From the NCBI RefSeq assembly GCF_030123105.1, contig NZ_CP126095.1, forward strand, positions 5,580,001 through 5,644,000: a stretch of 64,000 nucleotides of DNA, written 5' to 3'. Below, piece by piece: positions 1-9,200 of the stretch. The DNA comes from Paenibacillus sp. G2S3. GTDB lineage: Bacteria; Bacillota; Bacilli; Paenibacillales; Paenibacillaceae. Position numbers and translations under genes: made by a program. The stretch's first letter is position 1, and every line of letters starts with the position of its first letter. Under the pieces are notes generated by a model. The model was not told the DNA's origin and ran no database searches. It saw only the letters and a list, made by a program, of their open reading frames with translations.

Positions 1-1860
1 ATGGATGGATCCACCCTCCAATTTTTCTCCTGTGATACTACCGTCTGGCAGCAACTCGGCGCTAAACACTTCTTCTGACAGATGACTCAGGTTAATGCTT
101 CCAGACCGGACATGGCGGCTATCTATCGTATCACTCGCTAAATGTCCCCCGTACACACTGCCCGGAGACAGATGGAAGGCATTAATGGATCCACCCTCCA
201 GTTTCTTTCCAGTAATGCTGCCGTCTGGCAGTAGATCAGAGCTACGAACCTCTTCCGACAGATGAGCCAGTGTAATCTCTCCATGTCGGATATGACGGCC
301 TTTTACTGTACTTGAACTCAGATGACTGCCATTTACACTTTCAGGCATTAGATGAATAGAAGCTACCGATGCTTCCGCTAACTTATTGCCGGTAAGGCTA
401 CCGTCTGGCAGCAGATCAGAGCTACGAACCTCTTCTGACAGATGCGCTAGGTTGATCTCACCATTCTGAATATGACGACCTTCTACTGAACCCAGGCTCA
501 GATGACTACTTCCTACACTTCTAGATATTAGATGAATGGAATCTACGGATGCTTCCGCCAACTTCTCGCCAGTAAGGCTACCGTTTGGCAGCAGATCAGA
601 GCTACGAACCTCTTCCGACAGGTGAGCTAGGGTGATCTCACCAGGCAGGATATGACATCCTTCTATCGAACCTAAAGTGAGATGACTACCATCCACACTT
701 CCAGGCACTAGATGAATGGAATCTACCGATGCTTCCGCCAACTTCTCTCCAGTAATACTACCGTCTGGAAGCAACTCGGAGCTGCGTACCTCTTCCGATA
801 AATGAACTAGGGTGATTTCACCATGCAGGATATGACGACCTTCTATTGAACCAGGACTCAGATGACTACTCCCTACACTTTCTGGTGCGAGATGACTAGA
901 ATCTACGGATTCTTCTGCCAGCTTCTCCCCGGTAATACAACCTTCCGGTAACAAGTCTGCACTACGCACTTCTTTGGCCAGATGAGCCAGCGTAATCTCA
1001 CTGTACCCGATATGACGGCCTTCTATTGTATCCAGGGCCAGATGACTGCCATTCACACTTCCAGGTATTAGATGATTTGAATTCACGGATTCTTCCGCTA
1101 GCTTTTCTCTGGTAATACTGCCGTCTGGGAGCAAGTTTGCACTACGTGCATCTTTCGCTAGATGAGCCAGTGTAATCTCACTGTACCCGATATGACGGCC
1201 TTCTATTGTATCCGGGCTCAGGTGACTGCCATTTACACTTCCAGGTATTAGATGATTTGAATTCACAGATTCTTCCGCCAGCTTTTCTCTGGTAATACTG
1301 CCGTCTGGAAGCAAGTCTGCGCTACGTGCATCTTTCGCTAGATGAGCTAAGGTGATTTCACTGTGTCCGATATGGTGACCTTTTACTGTATCCGAGCTCA
1401 AATGAATGCCGTTTACACTTCCAGCCACTAAATGAATAGAACCTACCGATTCCTCAGCGAGCTTCTCGCCGGTAATACTACCGTCAGGCAGTAGCTCAGA
1501 GCTATAAGTTTCTTCTGCCAGATGAGCCAGTGTGATCTCACCATGCCGGATGTGACGTCCTTCTACTGCTCCCAGAATCAGATGATTTCCATCTACGCTT
1601 CCAGGTACAAGATGAATAGAATCTACCGATGCTTCTGCTAGCTTCTCCCCGGTAATACTGCCCTCTGGCAGCAAGTCGGAGCTACGTGCATCTTCGGCTA
1701 GATGAGCCAGCTTGATCTCACCATGCCCGATATGCCGCCCTTCAATCGTATCAACACTTAGATGGCTGCCGTCTACACTGCCCGGTGAAAGATGCTGGGA
1801 ATCCACAGCCCCTTTGGCCAGCTTAGAGCCGCTAATGCTGCCCTCCTGTATTTGAATCGT
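1..1860 (-). repeat. 180-bp (60-residue) tandem super-repeat inside the fibre gene
   Basis: At least ten consecutive 180-bp units can be lined up, starting near 1, 181, 361, 541, 721, 901, 1081, 1261, 1441 and 1621, with a degenerate one from 1801. Each encodes six decapeptides beginning with a motif like SDLLPDGSITGEKLAE and later containing GRHIxHGEITLAHLAEE. Period and reading frame are kept exactly, because 180 is a multiple of 30 and of 3. Units around 901-1440 are the most alike, which suggests recent duplication or gene conversion. The array continues to the window edge. Confidence 0.9.
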
Positions 1861-3999
1861 AGAGATGGAATTAGGAATAATATGGCCATTTCCGATGGAC
1901 AACGGCCGAATATGCGCCCCGCCGATGCTTCCCGGATTCAAATGTCTGCTCTGAACCGCGCTATCGCTAATGGATTTTGAATGAACTGCATTCACAGATA
2001 AATGCTCTGCCTGAACTGCTGACACTGCTAATTTACTGGAATCAACGCTTCCGTCGGCAAGCTTAGCCGAAGTGACCGATAAATCACTAATCTTATCCGT
2101 CGATACACTTTCCGGGGACAGCTTTAACGACGTCACCACATGATCTGCCAGATGATGCGGCTGCACCGCTCCAGCGGCCAAATGAATCTCTCTCACCGCA
2201 GCAGAAGCGAGCTTATCTCCTGAAACCGAGCCGGACTGAATCGCAGCGGCAGTCACACTATTTTCTCCTAGATGTCTCCGTTCCACGGCTCCAGTGGCTA
2301 GATGATCTTTATCCACCACGGCATCCTGCAAGGCACGACCACTCACGCTGGCATCGGCTAAATGTTTCTCCTCCACTGCACAAAAAGCAATATGCTCCCC
2401 GCTAACCACTTCACGAGCGATCGTACTTCCGATGACCGATCCTGCTGCTAGTTTAGCCGAGTTTACCCCTCCATCCGCTAACTTGGCGGAAGTAACACTC
2501 TGTGGACGAAGATGCTCTGCTCCCACAGATTCTGAGGCCAGCTTTTCTCCAGTAACAGCACCAGAGGACAGATGATCCGTATGAATAGCTTCATCCATAA
2601 GCTGCTCCGGGCCCACCGCTTCCAAAGCTAAATGAGAGTGGTTCACAGCCTCACGTTCCAGATGGTTGGAGGAAATAGCTTGCATAGCAATTTGCGGTCC
2701 GCGTATGGCGGATTTGGCAATATGTCTTGTGGTTACAGCTTCATCTGCTAGCTTATGTGCGAGTATGCTTTGATCAGCGATTTTCGATGAGGTAACTGCT
2801 TGCTCAACCAGCTGTGCAGTACCTACTGCACCCTCCGATAGCTTCAAAAAAGAAATACTTCGGTCAGCCAGATGACGACTTGTTATTTCTCCGTCGCTGA
2901 TATGGGAACCGTGTACGCTTTCTGCACTTAAGTGGATGCTTCTCACTACTTCTGCACCTAGCTGCTTGGAACCAATAGCACCATCTGCAATATGCGTGCC
3001 TTCGATTACACCCGACTGGAGCTGCTCCTTGCCGATCAGCTTGCTGGCAAGCTGCCCTGGTCCAATCGCTCCCGGTGCCAAATGTTTGGCAGTTATCAGA
3101 GCATCGCTAAGATGACGACCCTCAATAACAGCATCCGCCAGCTTGGAGCCGCTAATTTCACCATCGGCTATTTTATCACCAGATACCGCTGCATCAGCTA
3201 GCTTGGAACGGTCAATACTCCCGTTCGCCACGTGGCGGCCAGTGATGCTGCTGCTTCCTATTTTTTCACCAGTAACCGCTCCATCTTCCAGTAAATCAGC
3301 CGTAATAATCAGATCGCTCAAATGACGACTCTCAATAGATTTATCTGCAATTTGTCCACCGCCGATAATTCGATCAGCCAGCTTCTCTGGACTAATACTG
3401 CCGTTCTTCAGCTTCTCTCCACTGATGGAATGGTCCAGCAGTTTACCGCCACTTACGCTTCCTTCAGCTAAATGCTCACCCACAATGGATTCAGGCGCGA
3501 TTTTCGAAGAAGTAACTGCCTTGTCCGCGATATTGATACTCTGCACAGCGTAATCTTGCAGCCATGGTGTACCGATAATACCGAACTTCAGCTTTGAACC
3601 GTCGATGGTGCGTGGGGCGATTTTAACCCCAGTCACTGCTGCATCCGACAGATCATCTGTATAAACAGGCTGGAACCGCTCTTTTTCCGGAGCGAACCAG
3701 ATCGTTTCAGGAAGATTATCCGCCTGTTTCTGAAGCTGCGTTTCCACTATAGCCTCTGGCTCTAGTTCTGGTTGCAGAATTGGAACTGAAATCGGTTCCT
3801 CTAGAATGACTTCAGCAATTGCTCCCCCACTTACCTGAACATCCGCGAGCTCTGCTTTACTGACTCCGTCACTGCTGCTCCCCGAATCCTTAGAACTGCT
3901 TTTGCTTTCCAGCATGTTCAGTTCCTTTATATTGGGATTATCTACATAGTAGAGTCGTTTTTGTGGACTGCGCGGCTGCTTTTTTTTGGAACCCCTCAC
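1..3999 (-). CDS. Giant decapeptide-repeat fibre-like protein, C-terminus beyond window
   Basis: The frame is open from a GTG at 3999 to the window edge, giving at least 1333 residues with no stop. GGAGG lies about 9 bases upstream of the GTG. Residues 1-120 are non-repetitive, starting with a basic stretch (RGSKKKQPRSPQKR) and followed by an acidic, Pro/Glu-rich part. From about residue 125 onward the chain is an unbroken run of ten-residue repeats of the form [AS][VI]xGxKLAxx, for example AVTGEKLASE, with Lys or His before the central Leu/Ile. No signal peptide or membrane segment is visible. Similar repeats occur in phage tail fibres and in large Paenibacillus proteins that I recall being annotated as WIAG-tail proteins; the defining tail would lie outside this window. 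A filamentous spore- or cell-surface role is inference, supported only by the divergent YheC/D gene. An ATCATATG at 4038-4045 reads CATATGAT on the minus strand and weakly resembles a mother-cell sigma -10 box. Confidence 0.85.
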   Translation of the reverse strand, partial: MRGSKKKQPRSPQKRLYYVDNPNIKELNMLESKSSSKDSGSSSDGVSKAELADVQVSGGAIAEVILEEPISVPILQPELEPEAIVETQLQKQADNLPETIWFAPEKERFQPVYTDDLSDAAVTGVKIAPRTIDGSKLKFGIIGTPWLQDYAVQSINIADKAVTSSKIAPESIVGEHLAEGSVSGGKLLDHSISGEKLKNGSISPEKLADRIIGGGQIADKSIESRHLSDLIITADLLEDGAVTGEKIGSSSITGRHVANGSIDRSKLADAAVSGDKIADGEISGSKLADAVIEGRHLSDALITAKHLAPGAIGPGQLASKLIGKEQLQSGVIEGTHIADGAIGSKQLGAEVVRSIHLSAESVHGSHISDGEITSRHLADRSISFLKLSEGAVGTAQLVEQAVTSSKIADQSILAHKLADEAVTTRHIAKSAIRGPQIAMQAISSNHLEREAVNHSHLALEAVGPEQLMDEAIHTDHLSSGAVTGEKLASESVGAEHLRPQSVTSAKLADGGVNSAKLAAGSVIGSTIAREVVSGEHIAFCAVEEKHLADASVSGRALQDAVVDKDHLATGAVERRHLGENSVTAAAIQSGSVSGDKLASAAVREIHLAAGAVQPHHLADHVVTSLKLSPESVSTDKISDLSVTSAKLADGSVDSSKLAVSAVQAEHLSVNAVHSKSISDSAVQSRHLNPGSIGGAHIRPLSIGNGHIIPNSISTIQIQEGSISGSKLAKGAVDSQHLSPGSVDGSHLSVDTIEGRHIGHGEIKLAHLAEDARSSDLLPEGSITGEKLAEASVDSIHLVPGSVDGNHLILGAVEGRHIRHGEITLAHLAEETYSSELLPDGSITGEKLAEESVGSIHLVAGSVNGIHLSSDTVKGHHIGHSEITLAHLAKDARSADLLPDGSITREKLAEESVNSNHLIPGSVNGSHLSPDTIEGRHIGYSEITLAHLAKDARSANLLPDGSITREKLAEESVNSNHLIPGSVNGSHLALDTIEGRHIGYSEITLAHLAKEVRSADLLPEGCITGEKLAEESVDSSHLAPESVGSSHLSPGSIEGRHILHGEITLVHLSEEVRSSELLPDGSITGEKLAEASVDSIHLVPGSVDGSHLTLGSIEGCHILPGEITLAHLSEEVRSSDLLPNGSLTGEKLAEASVDSIHLISRSVGSSHLSLGSVEGRHIQNGEINLAHLSEEVRSSDLLPDGSLTGNKLAEASVASIHLMPESVNGSHLSSSTVKGRHIRHGEITLAHLSEEVRSSDLLPDGSITGKKLEGGSINAFHLSPGSVYGGHLASDTIDSRHVRSGSINLSHLSEEVFSAELLPDGSITGEKLEGGSIH

Positions 4000-4238
4000 A
4001 AGCAGTCTCCTCCTTCCATCTATTGTTTCTCCTAGGCATCATATGCAGCGATATGGGCTGATGACACCCTTTTGCGATAAGCCCTTAATAAGATTCTGAT
4101 GAAATTTAAACTTTCTTATATTCAAAAAAAGGCTTCTGCCGCCGCGCATTCGTCCACCCTGACATGCGGGTACAAACATACAATGACAAGAGTAGTAAAA
4201 GCGGGAATCACGTGACCGAAGAAACAGGAGGAACAAAC

Positions 4239-5333
4239 ATGGGGCATACGCACGTTGGAATACTACTAAATGCCGATATGCACCGGGGCGTTCCCCGGCT
4301 AAAAACAGGACAGGAGTCTCTATCCAATTATGAAGAGGCGGCCGCTGCATACGGCTTAGTCCCCTGCTTCCTGAAGCTCGCAGACATCGATACAGACTCA
4401 GGCTTTAGTAGCGCATATATAAAGGGATCTCAAGGATATAAAAGCGTAGTAGTTCCTACGCCCACTGTCATCCATAACCGGGCGATATACAGCCAGAATA
4501 GCCCAGGAATGCAACGTCTGCTGCGGCACCATCCTTTGGTGTACAACACTTGCAATCGCTACGGCAAGGATGAGATCCATGAACTGCTTGAGCAGCATGA
4601 AGAGCTGCGTGAGGTTTTGCCAGCAACAACTGGCGTGTCTGGACTCAGACAAATGATGAATCGTTACCCCGATCTTATTCTTAAACCTTGCCGTGGAAGC
4701 ATTGGGCATGGTGTCATGCGACTAGTTCGTAAAGGGCCACAGCGCTGGAGCCTACATTATCTCTCCTCCTCAATGCGGCGCTGGATAAGTACTCCCGTAT
4801 ATCAGGGGGCACTACCAAAAATGCTCCGAGCACGCCTTGCCTCTGTTCCTTATCTCGTGCAGGAGCGTATTGCCCTTGCAGAGATTGAAGGACGTCCCTT
4901 TGATTTACGTGTCACCGTTCAACGTGGCTGGGGAGGCGACTGGCAGGTCACGGGTCTCTTTGCTAAACTGGCACCTCCTGGAGGATTTGTCTCCAATATA
5001 GCCCGTGGAGGGGAAGCTTTAAGCTCTTCCTTTGCGCTTGAAAAAGCCTTCTCTAGATCAACAGCGGCTCATATCCGTATGTCTGTCGAATCACTCAGCC
5101 TTGTTATCGCGCGTTGTCTCGAACAAGACCTTCCAGGTCTGGCCGATATCGGGCTGGATATAGGCATTACTAAAGACGGCCAACTCTTCTTTATAGAATG
5201 TAATGGCCGCGACCAACGCTATGGATTTCACAAAGCTGGCCTTACGGAGATTTGGAAGGAGAGTTACCGAAGACCTATGGGATACGCACGTTTTTTACTA
5301 GAAAAGAACAGTCTCATATATAACAGTTATTGA
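4239..5333 (+). CDS. YheC/YheD-family ATP-grasp, spore coat-associated protein
   Basis: The product has 364 residues when started at the ATG at 4239, which has AGGAGG six bases upstream; the frame is open 75 bases further but without a ribosome-binding site. The N-terminal third (HVGILLNAD...) matches the lead domain of YheC/YheD. The rest is an ATP-grasp fold with the nucleotide-binding stretch LILKPCRGSIGHGVMRL and the C-terminal metal-binding stretch FFIECNGRDQR. In Bacillus this family is found on the endospore coat; its substrate is not known. It is transcribed divergently from the giant repeat gene and is followed 86 bases later by psd. CATACAAT at 4177-4184 equals the SigE -10 consensus, but no matching -35 was found. 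Confidence 0.85.
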   Translation: MGHTHVGILLNADMHRGVPRLKTGQESLSNYEEAAAAYGLVPCFLKLADIDTDSGFSSAYIKGSQGYKSVVVPTPTVIHNRAIYSQNSPGMQRLLRHHPLVYNTCNRYGKDEIHELLEQHEELREVLPATTGVSGLRQMMNRYPDLILKPCRGSIGHGVMRLVRKGPQRWSLHYLSSSMRRWISTPVYQGALPKMLRARLASVPYLVQERIALAEIEGRPFDLRVTVQRGWGGDWQVTGLFAKLAPPGGFVSNIARGGEALSSSFALEKAFSRSTAAHIRMSVESLSLVIARCLEQDLPGLADIGLDIGITKDGQLFFIECNGRDQRYGFHKAGLTEIWKESYRRPMGYARFLLEKNSLIYNSY

Positions 5334-5419
5334 TTTGTCTCCTATTCTATGTCAATATAATGCAGAGCAGATGGCGGCCACATACGACCGTACTGCTGTA
5401 TTATGGAAGGGAGATGGGC

Positions 5420-6211
5420 ATGGTAAAACAATTGCTGCGGCTAATGACCGAGCTATCCTCGCACCGATGGCTTTCACGGTTAATGGGGTCTTTTTCTCAT
5501 AGTAGACTCAGCCGTTTTCTAATCCCGGTATTTATTAAGACTTATCAAATCCCCTCCGCCCAAGCGGAGAAGAATCCTGGAGAATATCTCACTCTTAATG
5601 AGTTTTTCAGCCGCCGGCTGAAGCCTGGCATGCGGCCTATTGCAACCGATGCTGACGCTTTAGTTAGTCCCGTAGATGCAATGATTACTGCTATGGGTGA
5701 CATTTCCTCTGGTACGATTATGAATGTAAAAGGGCAGGATTATAAGATCGAGGATCTACTGAATCATTCTCCGCATCTGGAGCTATACAAGAGAGGTTTT
5801 TTCTTCGTCCTTTATCTAAGTCCTACGGATTATCACCGGATTCACTCTCCCCTTACTGGACATAAGGTTGAGAGTGATCATATTCGTGGACGAGCCTATC
5901 CTGTCAACGATTTCGGCATGCGACATATGAAGGGCGTACTGAATCGCAATGAACGTCTTATCACGTATATCGCCGGAGACTACGGAGAAACCGCAGTAGT
6001 AAAGGTAGGCGCGATGAACGTCAGCAGCATCGGGTATACGGATGCTAACGCTACCGAGTGGCAAATTGGCGATGATCTAGCCTATTTCGAGTTCGGCTCC
6101 ACTGTAGTACTGCTTATGGAGAGCGGTACTTTTACCCCGAGACCCAAGCTTGAGGTCAACACGAAGGTAAAGATGGGGGAATTGCTGGGGACGCTACATC
6201 GGCCGCTTTAG
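5420..6211 (+). CDS. psd: Phosphatidylserine decarboxylase proenzyme
   Basis: This enzyme decarboxylates phosphatidylserine to phosphatidylethanolamine at the membrane. The 263-residue length equals that of the Bacillus enzyme when the ATG at 5420 is used; it has GGAAGGGAG about seven bases upstream, while the ATG at 5414 is too close. The self-cleavage site appears as FEFGSTVVLL near the C-terminus; Ser227 would become the pyruvoyl group. SPVDAMI and the YLSPTDYHRIHSP motif with its active-site His are also present. It follows the ATP-grasp gene in the same direction and may share its transcript. The usual partner pssA is not adjacent. Confidence 0.93.
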   Translation: MVKQLLRLMTELSSHRWLSRLMGSFSHSRLSRFLIPVFIKTYQIPSAQAEKNPGEYLTLNEFFSRRLKPGMRPIATDADALVSPVDAMITAMGDISSGTIMNVKGQDYKIEDLLNHSPHLELYKRGFFFVLYLSPTDYHRIHSPLTGHKVESDHIRGRAYPVNDFGMRHMKGVLNRNERLITYIAGDYGETAVVKVGAMNVSSIGYTDANATEWQIGDDLAYFEFGSTVVLLMESGTFTPRPKLEVNTKVKMGELLGTLHRPL

Positions 6212-6228
6212 TAAAGCTACGATATAAC

Positions 6229-6282
6229 AAAACAAGGGTATCCCTAACCGATTGAAAATCGGCGCCGGGATACCCTTGTTTT
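6229..6282. terminator. Bidirectional terminator between psd and the GH3 gene
   Basis: A 16-bp stem (AAAACAAGGGTATCCC and its complement) closes around a 22-base spacer and is bounded by A and T tracts. It can serve both convergent genes. Confidence 0.9.
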
Positions 6283-6284
6283 GT

Positions 6285-9200
6285 TTATTTCACTTTAGAG
6301 CTTGTTACGCTAGCATAGTAATCCAGTACATTGTTGATGATCACAGCTGCTTCAGCTCTTGAGGCCGAAGCTGTCGGATCCATTTTTCCACCGCTGCCTC
6401 CATTTACAATACCAAGATCTTTGAAGGCATAGACCGCTTCTTTAGCATAACCCGCAATAGAAGCATCATCTGGGAAGTCATGGTTAGTCGGTTGCGGCAA
6501 TTCAACATTCAGTTTCTTCAATGCATTGAATAGAATTACACACAGGTCCTGACGGCTAATGCTGCTATTAGGAGCAAACATGCCATTACCGATACCATTG
6601 ATCAGTTGATTAGAAGTCCCAATCTCAACATAGTTTTTATACCAAGCATCTTTCAGAACGTCAGTAAACTGCTTTTGATTCTCGCCCATGCTGAAGTTGA
6701 AGCTTTTTACTACCATGGCAACAAACTCGGCACGGTTTACCTTCCCACTTGGATCAAAGCTTCCGTCTGTGCGTCCGCCGATAATATTTCTCTCCACCAG
6801 CGCTGCAATCGCTGATTCTGCCCAGCTAGGAATTAGAGTAGCATCTTTAAACTTATTCTTAAGCTCTTGTCTGATTAGCTCCGGTGTCTTCGTTTTTCCA
6901 TCTGTTTTTGGAGGCTGAGGCTGCTGTTCTCCAGGTTTTACGACTTCTCCAGGAATGGATGGTACTGAAGGTACTGCTGGGTTAGTCGGTGTTGGTGTGC
7001 TTGGTTGATTGCCATCTCCACCTGTTCCGCCGCTGTAAGGTTTAACGATCACAGAGATCTGCACCTTCAGGCCAAGCGGATTAGCTATACCCTCCGGCAA
7101 GATCAGCTCCCCCTTGATGGTGTACGTTCCTTCCTTATTACCGTTATAGCCTTCCTTGTTCCACTGAACAGAAACGACCTTATTCATCCCGGTATTCAGG
7201 GTTACTGATACTGAAGCTGGTAGCTCCAGCGCGTCAAAACCAGTGCCATAAGCAACGCTCTTACTTGCTAGCGCTTGCACTTCCGTGATTTCCGGTATCG
7301 TAATAACCTCTGGCAGCACTTCGATCGTAATGGATGCCTTTAGATCCTTTGGATTGCTGATACCTTCCACAGGTACTAGCGCTCCTTTCAGGATAAAAGC
7401 CCCTTGCTTATCGCCATTGTAACCGTCACTATTCCAATCGATGGATATCGCCTTTGTCTCACCGTTGTTCAAAGTAGCTATTACAGATGATGGTAGCTTC
7501 AATCCATTAAATGGAGTGCCGAATGGAACACTCTTACTTTCCAAATCCTGCACTGTGACAATCTCAGCGACACGAATCACTTCCGGCCTTACCTGAATGG
7601 TGATGGAGGCTTTCAGATCATTCGGGTTAACCATTCCTTCTTCAAGGACTATAACACCGTTCAGTACGTAAGATCCTTCTACATTGCCGTTATAACCCAC
7701 AGGGCTCCATTTAACAACAAGTTCCTTCTGCTCATACGTATCAAGCGTTACTGTAGCTGAAGACGGCAATTCCAACTTATCAAAAGCGGTGCCAAATTCA
7801 ACATTTTTGCCCTCCAGCTTCTCAACCTTAGTAATCTGGATAGGTTTAGTACCTTCTGGCAGTACAACCACTGTAATAGAAACAGTTTGATGGGTACTAT
7901 TCAACACACCCTCAGGAAGCTCAAAGCTACCTGCCAGCGTATAAATCCCCGCTTTTCCACCGTTGAAATCTTTACTATCCCATTGTACAGGCAAGTGAAT
8001 TACCCTTTTGTTGCCCAATGTAGCTTCCACTGTAGCTGGTAAATTCAATTCTCCTGCAACAGTTCCGAACGGCACACTCAGCAGCTGCGGCTGAACAATC
8101 GATATAATTTCTTTAGCATGGGTATCTTCTGTCCATTTGGCATAATACACCGTGCTTATGTTCATTACCGTGTCTACTGTTAATGCATTACCGGTCCCTT
8201 CTTTATTATCAAACCAGCCAGCAAAAATGTAGCCTTCACGTTCCGGTACCCGAGGTAAGGTGCTTATTGCTTCACCTTTAAATGCGGTTACCTTAGTAGG
8301 CGCCGGTGCGTCCAGATAATTCTGATCGAAGGTGACTTCAATCGGATCAGCATAAATGAGTTCAACATATTGTAAATTTGCATTTAATCCGTTAAAAATC
8401 ATATACACATTTTGTTTTCCAGTCACTTTGGTTCTGTCTAGGAAGGTTTCCGCTGTCAAATAATGATCAATGTAAGAATTTCCAGATGTTTGCTTGGTGC
8501 TTGCCATTCCATAATTCCCCCAAGCAGCGCCTGCCTTCTGAGCAAAACTAATGCTTGCAAATTCATTACCGAGTTCGAAAGTACCCCCGCCACTGTAAGC
8601 ATCAGCATATGCTTTTCCTTGTGTAGTAGCTCGTTTGACTGGTTTACCCGTATTGTCAGCCTCTGTATAGAATTTAAAAGATGGAGACGATCCGCCTTCA
8701 CGGGCATATTGCACTCTTACTTCCACAAGATTAGTCAAGTCAACCTGACCAAAATAAACAAGGTCATTAGAATTGACATAGCTCATGGCGTCCGTACCAC
8801 TTTCGAATCTGAACTGGGTATTCGTTGCATAAATCCACGGTGCATTATAAGGGTAAATTCTAATACCATTCTCTATTTTCAGCGTTTCTTTCGGAGCAAT
8901 ATTGATTGGCATAGACGATATGCTCAAATCTGTTATAGCCGCTTTTAAGGAAGCTATGGCTTCTGCAACAACCTCGTCGTTAATCGGCTCAGCAAGAACA
9001 GCCTTAACCTCATCCAGCACAGCGTTGAATTTGAGCTTTTTGTAAGCTGTGTATGCATTCATATCGATATTTTGAGCAGCCTTGATATCCGCATCTAACA
9101 CCGATGTGTCTACATTGTCCTGCTTCAGCTGGAAGGTTAGCCAGTTCAGGTCAATACCAGCACTCTCAAATACAATTCTAAGGGTATGCTCACCCGCCGA

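Noticed and set aside
1..1860. Regular 180-bp spacing as a CRISPR array or satellite DNA
   Set aside because: Unit length is far too long for CRISPR, there are no unique spacers, and the minus-strand frame is open throughout with protein-level constraint.
1792..3325. Short plus-strand ORFs at 1792, 2992 and 3143
   Set aside because: They lie inside the giant minus-strand gene, lack ribosome-binding sites and only mirror its repeats.
4164..4238. Longer start for the YheC/D gene
   Set aside because: The 25 extra residues have no family similarity and no RBS, while AGGAGG stands before the ATG at 4239.
8463..8948. 161-codon plus-strand ORF inside the GH3 gene
   Set aside because: No ribosome-binding site; the minus-strand frame has clear domain content over the whole stretch.
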